A DNA stretch of 5,741 bases from Rhizorhabdus sp. (GTDB lineage: Bacteria; Pseudomonadota; Alphaproteobacteria; Sphingomonadales; Sphingomonadaceae): the NCBI GenBank assembly GCA_004297635.1, contig SCUQ01000225.1, forward strand, positions 1-5,741. The letters are read 5' to 3'. Of the stretch, positions 1-4,818 are shown one piece after another; the first letter of the stretch is position 1; every line of letters starts with the position of its first letter. A program made the position numbers and the translations under genes. Under the pieces are notes generated by a model. The model did no database searches. It had not been told where the DNA came from and was given only the letters and a program-made list of their open reading frames with translations.

Positions 1-30
1 GGGCAGCCACGATGACGGCAGGATATGGGC

Positions 31-456
31 ATGGTGCAGGGCGGCAATGGCGTGGTGAACTGGACGACGTTCGACCAGACACGCGCCTTGATCGGCAACG
101 AATTCACCAAGATTCTGGGCTATTATCGCGACGATGCCGCCAAATGCGTCGTCGCGGTCGAGCAGGCCTACAAGCTGCGCGATGCGATCTCGATGGTACG
201 CCCGGCCCACACGCTGAAGGGCGATTCGCTTCAGTTCGGCGGCGAGGCACTCGGCAAGCTCGCCGAACATATCGAACATAGCGCCCGCCGCTGCGTCGAG
301 GAGCATAGCGCCCCCGACAGGCTGGACAGCGAGATTCTCCGGCTTCGGCCGCTGCTGATCGAGACGTTGGCGCTGTTCGAACGCGCATTGACCAAGGCGC
401 CGGCCATACCGATCCGCCGCCAGGCCGCCGCGGGCTTCGGCCGCAAGGCCGGCTGA
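31..456 (+). CDS. Stand-alone histidine phosphotransfer (HPt) domain protein
   Basis: A 141-residue soluble protein that is essentially one HPt domain. HPt proteins carry a phosphoryl group on a histidine between response-regulator receiver domains in multistep phosphorelays in the cytoplasm. The phospho-acceptor motif AHTLKGDSLQFG is at residues 59-70, with the acceptor His60 (codon 208-210) followed by the usual Lys-Gly; flanking sequence reads as amphipathic helices, as in a four-helix bundle. The last ~20 residues are Ala/Arg/Pro-rich and probably disordered. No kinase, receiver or DNA-binding domain is attached, so partners must be encoded elsewhere. An in-frame TGA at 13-15 closes the frame upstream. 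I chose ATG at 31 because AGGA at 20-23 sits seven bases before it. ATG at 25 and GTG at 52 or 55 are also possible; the domain itself begins near the VVNW encoded from 52. The domain is clear; the pathway is unknown. Confidence 0.85.
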   Translation: MVQGGNGVVNWTTFDQTRALIGNEFTKILGYYRDDAAKCVVAVEQAYKLRDAISMVRPAHTLKGDSLQFGGEALGKLAEHIEHSARRCVEEHSAPDRLDSEILRLRPLLIETLALFERALTKAPAIPIRRQAAAGFGRKAG

Positions 457-466
457 CCGCTAGCGG
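438..466. other. Hairpin-forming sequences at the HPt/bfr convergent junction
   Basis: At 438-451 CGGCC and GGCCG flank a GCAA tetraloop (five base pairs), overlapping the last codons of the HPt gene. Just past its stop, 457-466 is a perfect 10-base palindrome, CCGCTAGCGG. Only 35 bases separate the stops of the two convergent genes (456 and 492), so these structures may help separate the opposing transcripts. There is no T-run on either strand, so this is not a canonical intrinsic terminator. Confidence 0.3.
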
Positions 467-491
467 CCGACCGCGAACAGGCGCTCGACGA

Positions 492-971
492 CTATTCCTC
501 GGCCGCTTTCGACTGCAGCTGGATATAGTTCTGGATGCCCATGCGTTCGATCATCTCGAACTGGGTTTCGAGCGTATCGACATGCTCCTCCTCCGAATCG
601 AGGATCGACTGGAGCAGATCGCGCGAGATATAGTCGCGGACCTGCTCGCAATAGGCGATGCCGTCGCGAAGCTGGACCAGCGCCTCATTCTCCAGCGCAA
701 GGTCGGCCTTGAGGATTTCCTCCACCGTTTCGCCGATCCGCAGGCGTCCGAGCAGCTGGAAGTTGGGCAGTCCGTCGAGGAACAGGATGCGCTTCGCCAG
801 CCGATCGGCATGCTTCATCTCATCGATCGATTCCTCATATTCGAACTTCGCGAGCTTCGCGACGCCCCAATGGTCGAGCATCCGATAATGGAGGAAATAT
901 TGATTGATCGCGGTCAGCTCATTTTTGAGCGTCTCGTTGAGGATGTCGATGACCTTCGCATCACCCTTCAT
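492..971 (-). CDS. bfr: Bacterioferritin (haem-containing iron storage protein)
   Basis: Bacterioferritin, a cytoplasmic 24-subunit shell that oxidises Fe(II) at a di-iron ferroxidase centre and stores it as ferric mineral. The protein is 159 residues, the usual family length, and starts with the typical MKGDAKVI. All ferroxidase ligands known from E. coli Bfr are at the same positions: Glu18, Glu51, His54, Glu94, Glu127 and His130. Met52, the inter-subunit haem ligand, is also present, so it is a true haem-binding Bfr. The ATG at 971 is chosen over the ATG at 983 because it restores the family N-terminus and has GGAGG (977-981) five bases upstream; the upstream ATG would add MEAG and put that ribosome site inside the gene. 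The gene lies 210 bases downstream of bfd on the same strand, the classic partner arrangement. The gap could hold its own promoter (see 1027-1051). Identification is very secure. Confidence 0.97.
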   Translation of the reverse strand: MKGDAKVIDILNETLKNELTAINQYFLHYRMLDHWGVAKLAKFEYEESIDEMKHADRLAKRILFLDGLPNFQLLGRLRIGETVEEILKADLALENEALVQLRDGIAYCEQVRDYISRDLLQSILDSEEEHVDTLETQFEMIERMGIQNYIQLQSKAAEE

Positions 972-976
972 GCCTG

Positions 977-981
977 CCTCC
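977..981 (-). promoter_or_regulatory. Ribosome binding site of bfr
   Basis: GGAGG on the - strand, five bases before the ATG at 971. It decides the start codon against the in-frame ATG at 983, which lacks a properly spaced Shine-Dalgarno sequence. Confidence 0.8.
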
Positions 982-1181
982 ATTCCAAGGATATGCCCGG
1001 CTCTACGGCAGGCACGACGGGATTAAAAGGGCGCCGATCCGAATCGGTTCCGGAAAAGAGTGTAAATACAATGCGTTGAGATCGTCATTCATTCGCAGAA
1101 AAGATTTTCGCGATTGCCATGCAATTGCGCCGGGGAAAGCGCGGCCCAACGCAGCCATGCGCGTCCGAAAATGTGCCCGGA
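982..1181. other. Intergenic region between bfd and bfr
   Basis: About 200 bases with no convincing gene. They hold the bfr leader, the EcfG-like match and an AT-richer patch around 1060-1110 that could carry a further promoter or operator. A perfect GCAATTGC palindrome lies at 1121-1128. A 29-codon frame on the - strand (1003-1092) lacks a ribosome site and looks accidental. Confidence 0.5.
1027..1051 (-). promoter_or_regulatory. Possible EcfG-type general-stress promoter of bfr
   Basis: Reading the - strand, GGAAC (1051-1047) is followed after 16 bases by CCTT (1030-1027). The alphaproteobacterial general-stress sigma factor EcfG recognises GGAAC, a 16-17 base spacer and CGTT, so eight of nine positions agree. 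Transcription from it would start near 1020 and give a leader of about 50 bases before bfr. The spacer contains a short hairpin, CCGAT/ATCGG (1034-1038 and 1043-1047). Bacterioferritin is a plausible stress-regulon member, which supports the idea. The motif is short, and a chance match cannot be excluded. Confidence 0.35.
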
Positions 1182-1352
1182 TCAGGCGGCGGCCGTCTCT
1201 TCCTCGACGATGCTGCGCGCGAACGGCAGGCACTGGCCACAGCGCGGGCGGCGGCCCAGCGACTCATACGCGCTGCGCGGACAGGTGGCGCCCCTCCGGA
1301 CGGCATCCCGCACTTCGGTTTCCCGGATCGCATTGCAGATACACACAACCAT
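1182..1352 (-). CDS. bfd: Bacterioferritin-associated ferredoxin (BFD-like [2Fe-2S] protein)
   Basis: A 56-residue protein beginning MVVCICNAIRETEVRDAV. Bfd carries a [2Fe-2S] cluster, docks on bacterioferritin and passes electrons to its haem so that stored ferric iron is reduced and released. The four cluster ligands are visible as Cys4-x-Cys6, a 31-residue gap, then Cys38-Gly-Gln-Cys41, which is the BFD family spacing. The extra Cys24 is not one of them. The sequence ends with an acidic helix and Ala-Ala-Ala, shorter than E. coli Bfd (64 residues) because the C-terminal tail is reduced. GAGAGG (1360-1365) lies seven bases before the ATG. It is upstream of bfr on the same strand, which confirms the assignment, and diverges from the bioC-like gene. 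A possible iron-responsive promoter lies at 1373-1415. Its small size makes it easy to miss. Confidence 0.93.
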   Translation of the reverse strand: MVVCICNAIRETEVRDAVRRGATCPRSAYESLGRRPRCGQCLPFARSIVEEETAAA

Positions 1353-1372
1353 CGCGACACCTCTCGATTCGC

Positions 1373-1401
1373 AAAGTAGCGCTATTGCGACTGAATATCA
1401 A
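1373..1401 (-). promoter_or_regulatory. Predicted promoter of bfd
   Basis: On the - strand TTGATA (1401-1396) and TACTTT (1378-1373) are separated by 17 bases. The -35 element matches TTGACA at five of six positions; the -10 element is weaker (three of six against TATAAT). Transcription would begin near 1366, leaving a short leader that just includes the GAGAGG ribosome site. This is inferred from sequence alone. Confidence 0.45.
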
Positions 1402-1415
1402 TAGACATTGCGCAA
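1385..1415. promoter_or_regulatory. Possible iron-regulator operator in the bfd/bioC intergenic region
   Basis: TTGCG (1385-1389) and CGCAA (1411-1415) are inverted arms 21 bases apart. Inside them an AT-rich core contains TGAATATCA (1392-1400), whose TGA and TCA ends are symmetric as in Fur-type boxes. The core covers the predicted bfd -35 element, so a bound repressor could block bfd transcription. The similarity to Fur boxes is partial and the regulator is not identified; the site could also affect the divergent gene. Confidence 0.3.
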
Positions 1416-1453
1416 CATCTGCCACACCACTTGCATGGCCGGTGAAGGCCTGC

Positions 1454-1467
1454 TCTAGCCGCCGCCG
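1454..1467 (+). promoter_or_regulatory. Start region of the bioC-like gene, possibly leaderless
   Basis: No Shine-Dalgarno sequence precedes the ATG at 1468. TTGCAT (1431-1436) and TCTAGC (1454-1459) are 17 bases apart, as -35 and -10 elements would be, which would place the transcript start at or within about two bases of the ATG. The TAG at 1456-1458 is in frame, so translation cannot begin further upstream. The -10 match is weak, so this is tentative. Confidence 0.25.
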
Positions 1468-2262
1468 ATGATCGAGATACCGCGCCAGCGCCGCGCCCGC
1501 ATCGCCGCAGCCTTTGGCGGCGCCAGGGATTATGCCGAGGCGGCCGACGCCCAGGCGCAAGCGGCGGTGCTGCTTGCGGGCCGAATCGCCGCGGCGGGGG
1601 TCGGCCCCGATCCGCGCATCCTGGAACTCGGTTGCGGCACCGGTTTCCTCACCCGGGCACTCGCGGCGGCGATCGGCCCCGCCCGCTGGACGGTAAGCGA
1701 TCTCGCCCCCGAAATGATCGCACGGGCGCGGGCCGCGCACGCCATCGACGCCGACTGGCGCGTGATCGATGGCGAGGCGCTCGATCCCGCCCTCGGCCGA
1801 TTCGACCTGATCGCATCGAGCATGGCGTTCCAGTGGTTCGCCGACCTGCCGGGTGCCATCGCGCGGCTGGCAGCGCAGCTGCGGCCGGGCGGCCTGCTCG
1901 CTTTCTCGACCATGGCGGCCGGCAGCTTTGTCGAATGGACCGACGCGCTCGCGGCGGAGGGGCTGTCCTCCGGCGTCCCCATCTATCCCGATGCCGATGC
2001 GTTGACGGCGCTCACGCCCTCAGGCTTCGCTGCGGAGGCCGACATCGTCGATATCGTTCAGCCCGAAACCGATGCCCTCGGCTTCCTGCGCCGGCTCAAG
2101 GCAATCGGTGCGGGTACGCCGACCGGCGACTATCGTCCGCTCACCGCTGCGGAGATGCGGCGGGCGATGGCGCGATTCGACGCCGGGCCGCGCCAGATCA
2201 CCTATCGGATCGGCCTGTGCCTGATCGCTCGGAGACCAGGTGCAGGCGGCTCCCCCGCCTAG
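1468..2262 (+). CDS. bioC: BioC-type SAM-dependent methyltransferase (malonyl-ACP O-methyltransferase family)
   Basis: A 264-residue class I methyltransferase. BioC methylates the free carboxyl of malonyl-ACP so that the fatty-acid synthesis machinery can build the pimeloyl moiety of biotin. The order of features matches BioC: RIAAAFGGARDY near the N-terminus (residues 11-22), SAM motif I ILELGCGTG (51-59), the acidic residue of motif II in SDLAPEM (Asp78), FDLIASSMAFQWFADL (112-127), LRPGGLLAFST (138-148) followed by GSF, and LKAIGA (210-215), which is characteristic of BioC rather than of methyltransferases in general. An in-frame TAG at 1456 leaves ATG 1468 as the first possible start. No biotin gene is adjacent, so a related methyltransferase role is possible. 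It diverges from bfd (115-base gap) and its stop overlaps that of the convergent secreted-protein gene. Confidence 0.8.
   Translation: MIEIPRQRRARIAAAFGGARDYAEAADAQAQAAVLLAGRIAAAGVGPDPRILELGCGTGFLTRALAAAIGPARWTVSDLAPEMIARARAAHAIDADWRVIDGEALDPALGRFDLIASSMAFQWFADLPGAIARLAAQLRPGGLLAFSTMAAGSFVEWTDALAAEGLSSGVPIYPDADALTALTPSGFAAEADIVDIVQPETDALGFLRRLKAIGAGTPTGDYRPLTAAEMRRAMARFDAGPRQITYRIGLCLIARRPGAGGSPA
2259..2262. other. Shared CTAG carrying both stop codons of convergent genes
   Basis: The self-complementary tetranucleotide CTAG gives TAG at 2260-2262 on the + strand (end of the bioC-like gene) and TAG at 2261-2259 on the - strand (end of the secreted-protein gene). There is no intergenic space for a terminator. 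Confidence 0.9.
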
Positions 2263-2660
2263 CGACCGACGTTGATCACTGCCTCGCCCTCCGTCATGCC
2301 CGACAGCGCGATCGTATAATGGCCGACGCCCAGGTCGAAATCGACGATCTTGGCGACCCCCGATCCCGGCGCGCCGTGGTCATGGCCGATCGAGGGGACT
2401 GGCTTGCCGTCGCGGATCACCTCGATCCAGCCCTTGGCACCCAGCGAGACATGATAGCGGCCGGGCTCGTCGATACCGATGCCCAGCACCGCGCCATGGT
2501 TGGCCGGTGGCTGGGTGAAGGGCGGCGCCACCGGATAGATCAGATCGCGCTGCAGGCTGAGCCGCACCGTGGCGGTCTGGCCGGGATCGAGCGGGACTTC
2601 AGCGCGCGCGGGCGCGGCGAGAAGAAGCGCGATCCCCAGGGCCAGCATCTTCAGATTCAC
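2259..2660 (-). CDS. Small secreted (periplasmic) protein of unknown function
   Basis: A 133-residue protein with a Sec signal peptide: a Lys near the N-terminus, the hydrophobic stretch MLALGIALLLAA, and a likely signal-peptidase cut after Ala-Arg-Ala (residue 20). The mature part of about 113 residues has no cysteine and looks rich in beta strands. Its central block, GRYHVSLG..GWIEVIRDGK at residues 67-86, then HDH (93-95) and KIVDFDLGVGHY (104-115), resembles a family of short sphingomonad exported proteins that I recall being labelled homogentisate 1,2-dioxygenase; the size and signal peptide make that enzyme activity implausible. The start is GTG at 2660, supported by GGAG seven bases upstream; ATG at 2648 would still leave a signal peptide. 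It lies 70 bases downstream of gpsA on the same strand and could be the last gene of that operon. I cannot assign a function. Confidence 0.8.
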   Translation of the reverse strand: MNLKMLALGIALLLAAPARAEVPLDPGQTATVRLSLQRDLIYPVAPPFTQPPANHGAVLGIGIDEPGRYHVSLGAKGWIEVIRDGKPVPSIGHDHGAPGSGVAKIVDFDLGVGHYTIALSGMTEGEAVINVGR

Positions 2661-2667
2661 GTTGGAT

Positions 2668-2671
2668 CTCC
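2668..2671 (-). promoter_or_regulatory. Ribosome binding site supporting a GTG start
   Basis: GGAG on the - strand, seven bases before the GTG at 2660 of the secreted-protein gene. The alternative ATG at 2648 has no comparable site. Confidence 0.6.
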
Positions 2672-2695
2672 ATCACCATTTTCAGCGCAGGCCGG

Positions 2696-2722
2696 CCTCC
2701 GCACGCCTTCGCGGAGGTGCGG
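2696..2722 (-). other. Hairpin between gpsA and the secreted-protein gene
   Basis: CCTCCGC (2696-2702) pairs with GCGGAGG (2711-2717) around an eight-base loop. An alternative pairing uses CCGCAC (2699-2704) with GTGCGG (2717-2722); the two exclude each other. It begins nine bases after the gpsA stop. No T-run follows on either strand, so it is not a standard intrinsic terminator; it may stabilise or partly separate the gpsA message from the downstream gene. Confidence 0.4.
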
Positions 2723-2730
2723 CGGGTCGA

Positions 2731-3726
2731 CTAACGGCCTTCCTGTTTCAGTGGCCGCGCCAGCAACGCCGCCACGACATCCTTGACCGTCGCCTGGCCG
2801 GTCAGCAGCGCGCAGACCGCATCGACGATCGGCATGTCGACCCCGGCCGCCCGCGCGGCTTCCGCCAGAACCGGCGCGGTCGCCGCACCTTCCGCGACGG
2901 AGCGGCGGTCCCGGAGCAGTTCGGCGGCGTCCCGGCCCTCGCCCAGCCCCTTGCCCAGCGAGAAATTGCGCGAGCTGGTCGACGAACAGGTCAGGACGAG
3001 ATCGCCCAGCCCCGACAGGCCGGCCAAGGTCTCGGCCCTGGCGCCGCGCGCCAGACCGAAGCGGGTCATTTCGGCAAAGCCCCGGCTGATCAGCGCGGCG
3101 CGGGCATTCTGCCCCAGCCCCGCGCCCTCGACGACGCCGCAGGCGATGGCCAGGACATTCTTCACCGCGCCGCCGATCTCGGCGCCGATCACATCCTGCG
3201 ACAGATAGGGGCGGAAGCCCGGCCGCCGCAGCCGCTCGGCAAGCGACAGGCCGACGGCCTCATCGGCGCAGGCGAGCGTGATCGCGGTGGGATGCCCCGC
3301 CGCCACCTCATGCGCGAAGGTGGGGCCGGACAGCACCGCGACCGGCGCCGCCGGCGCGACCGCCGCGGCGACCTCGGACATCAACATGCGGCTGCCCGCC
3401 TCGATCCCCTTCGCGCACAGGATCAGCGGGCGGCCCGATACCGGCAGCCCGGCGACCACCGACCGCAGGAACTGGGCAGGCACCACGACGACGAGCGCAT
3501 CGCAATCGCGAAGCGCCGCAAGATCGCCGGTCGCCCGGACATGGCTGCTGAGCGGCACGCCGGGCAGGAAGATCGGGTTGGCATTGATCGCGTTGACCGC
3601 ATCGACCACTTCGGGCTCGCGTGCCCAGAGCAGCACGTCCGATCCATCGCTGGCGATCACCTGCGCCATCGCGGTGCCCCAGGCACCACCGCCGATAACG
3701 CCCAGCCTGGGATAGTCCATCGTCAT
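2731..3726 (-). CDS. gpsA: NAD(P)+-dependent glycerol-3-phosphate dehydrogenase
   Basis: GpsA reduces dihydroxyacetone phosphate to sn-glycerol-3-phosphate, the backbone for membrane phospholipids, in the cytoplasm. The 331-residue protein has the usual family length (E. coli 339). Visible motifs are the N-terminal Rossmann nucleotide loop [11 protein letters not shown] (residues 9-19), CAKGIE (104-109) with Lys106, [10 protein letters not shown] (133-142), [12 protein letters not shown] (186-197) with the catalytic Lys189, and [13 protein letters not shown] (239-254) with Asp242 and the substrate-binding Arg253-Asn254. The ATG at 3726 forms ATGA with the tsaD stop, and GGAG lies seven bases upstream inside tsaD, so the two are probably translationally coupled. 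ATG at 3720 is a less likely start. The open frame runs far upstream, to 4341, but those codons are antisense-like filler overlapping tsaD. Very secure. Confidence 0.97.
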   Translation of the reverse strand: MTMDYPRLGVIGGGAWGTAMAQVIASDGSDVLLWAREPEVVDAVNAINANPIFLPGVPLSSHVRATGDLAALRDCDALVVVVPAQFLRSVVAGLPVSGRPLILCAKGIEAGSRMLMSEVAAAVAPAAPVAVLSGPTFAHEVAAGHPTAITLACADEAVGLSLAERLRRPGFRPYLSQDVIGAEIGGAVKNVLAIACGVVEGAGLGQNARAALISRGFAEMTRFGLARGARAETLAGLSGLGDLVLTCSSTSSRNFSLGKGLGEGRDAAELLRDRRSVAEGAATAPVLAEAARAAGVDMPIVDAVCALLTGQATVKDVVAALLARPLKQEGR

Positions 3727-4760
3727 GCCTTCACTCCGGCGCCGCGCGCCTTTTCCGCACTGGGATCGAGCGGCCAGCGAGGCCGCGCCGGCACGTCCAT
3801 ATCGTCGATCAGCCCCGCCGCGAAGCGCTCCGCGCCCGCCCAGGCGATCATCGCGCCATTGTCGGTGCACAGCCACAGCGGCGGTGCGGCGAAGGCCAGG
3901 CCCGATCCTTCGGCAAGCCCCGCCAGCGCGGTGCGGATCGTCTGGTTGGCGGCGACTCCGCCCGCCACGACCAGCGCGCCGACATCGCCCTGCACCTTGT
4001 CGATGGCGATGCGGGTGCGATCGACCAGGCAATCCACCACCGCCTGCTGGAAGGATGCGGCGATGTCCTGCGGGCTGTGCTGCCCGGCGTCGCGCGCACG
4101 CAGCACCGCGCTCTTCAATCCCGCGAAGGAGAAATGCGGATCTCCGCTGCCGACCAGAGGGCGCGGCAGTGGAACCGCCTTCGGGTTCCCCGCCCGCGCG
4201 GCGGCCTCGACGGCCGGGCCACCCGGAAAGCCCAGGCCGAGCAGCTTCGCGGTCTTGTCGAACGCCTCGCCCGCGGCATCGTCGATCGTCGTCGCGAGAC
4301 GGCGATAATCGCCGACCCCGCGTACCAGCAGCAGCTGGCAATGCCCGCCCGAGACGAGCAGCAGCAGATAGGGAAAGGCCAGGGTCGGATCGGCGAGACG
4401 CGGCGACAGCGCATGCCCTTCCAGATGGTTGACCGCGATCAATGGCTTGCCCGCGGCATGGGCGAGCGCCTTGCCCGTCATCAGCCCGACCATCACCCCG
4501 CCGATCAGCCCCGGCCCGGCGGTCGCGGCGATCGCATCGACATCGGCCAGGGTGATGCCGGCATCGGCCAGCGCCCCTTCGACCAGCGGCACCGCCATTT
4601 CGACATGCGCCCGCGCGGCGAGTTCGGGAACCACGCCGCCGAACGGCCTGTGCGCCTCCTCCTGCCCGGCCAGCCGATGCGCGAGGATGCGGCCGTCGCT
4701 GCTCACCAGCGCGGCGGCGGTCTCGTCGCAGCTTGATTCGATGCCGAGGATCAGAGCCAT
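3723..4760 (-). CDS. tsaD: tRNA N6-threonylcarbamoyladenosine (t6A37) transferase subunit TsaD
   Basis: TsaD (formerly Gcp/YgjD) transfers the threonylcarbamoyl group from TsaC-made threonylcarbamoyl-AMP to A37 of ANN-decoding tRNAs, working with TsaB and TsaE in the cytoplasm. The 345-residue protein has the ASKHA-fold signatures in order: GIESSCDET (6-14), [11 protein letters not shown] (82-92), the metal-binding NHLEGH with His112 and His116, [10 protein letters not shown] (134-143), [10 protein letters not shown] (160-169), VAGGVAANQ (265-273) and CTDNGAMIA (298-306) with metal ligand Asp300. It is a typical essential housekeeping gene. An in-frame TAG lies three codons before the ATG at 4760, so no longer start is possible; AGAGGG (4766-4771) is the ribosome site. 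Its TGA overlaps the gpsA ATG. It diverges from the membrane-protein gene with 58 bases between the starts. Confidence 0.98.
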   Translation of the reverse strand: MALILGIESSCDETAAALVSSDGRILAHRLAGQEEAHRPFGGVVPELAARAHVEMAVPLVEGALADAGITLADVDAIAATAGPGLIGGVMVGLMTGKALAHAAGKPLIAVNHLEGHALSPRLADPTLAFPYLLLLVSGGHCQLLLVRGVGDYRRLATTIDDAAGEAFDKTAKLLGLGFPGGPAVEAAARAGNPKAVPLPRPLVGSGDPHFSFAGLKSAVLRARDAGQHSPQDIAASFQQAVVDCLVDRTRIAIDKVQGDVGALVVAGGVAANQTIRTALAGLAEGSGLAFAAPPLWLCTDNGAMIAWAGAERFAAGLIDDMDVPARPRWPLDPSAEKARGAGVKA

Positions 4761-4818
4761 GGAGGCCCTCTAGGCGATCGGTCGGAGAATGTTAACCTTG
4801 ACGGTCTAGCGGAGGATC
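4761..4818. promoter_or_regulatory. Divergent start region of tsaD and the membrane-protein gene
   Basis: These 58 bases must hold control signals for both directions unless promoters lie inside the genes. Seen here: AGAGGG on the - strand (4766-4771) for tsaD, GGAGG on the + strand (4811-4815) three bases before the ATG at 4819, a GTTAAC palindrome (4791-4796), and a six-codon frame, ATG 4789 to TAG 4809 (MLTLTV), ending nine bases before the ATG at 4819. TTGACG (4798-4803) resembles a -35 element, but any matching -10 would fall inside the gene. I could not settle a promoter for either direction. Confidence 0.5.

Noticed and set aside
457..491. Intrinsic terminator between the HPt gene and bfr
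   Set aside because: Short palindromes are present, but there is no T-run on either strand.
972..983. Upstream ATG adding four residues to bacterioferritin
   Set aside because: The family N-terminus MKGD and the GGAGG spacing both favour ATG 971.
582..1079. 165-codon open frame on the + strand
   Set aside because: It is antisense to bfr, which keeps every ferroxidase and haem ligand.
1003..1092. 29-codon frame on the - strand between bfd and bfr
   Set aside because: It has no ribosome site and overlaps the candidate bfr promoter.
1085..1360. 91-codon frame on the - strand covering bfd
   Set aside because: It is the wrong frame; the overlapping 56-residue frame contains the CxC...CxxC ligands and the family sequence of Bfd.
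1632..2786. 384-codon open frame on the + strand
   Set aside because: It is a shifted frame of the bioC-like gene continuing across two neighbouring genes, with an Arg-rich translation and no motifs.
2569..4308. 579-codon open frame on the + strand
   Set aside because: It lies opposite gpsA and tsaD, whose motifs are unmistakable. Its translation is Arg/Ala/Gly-rich with no recognisable domain.
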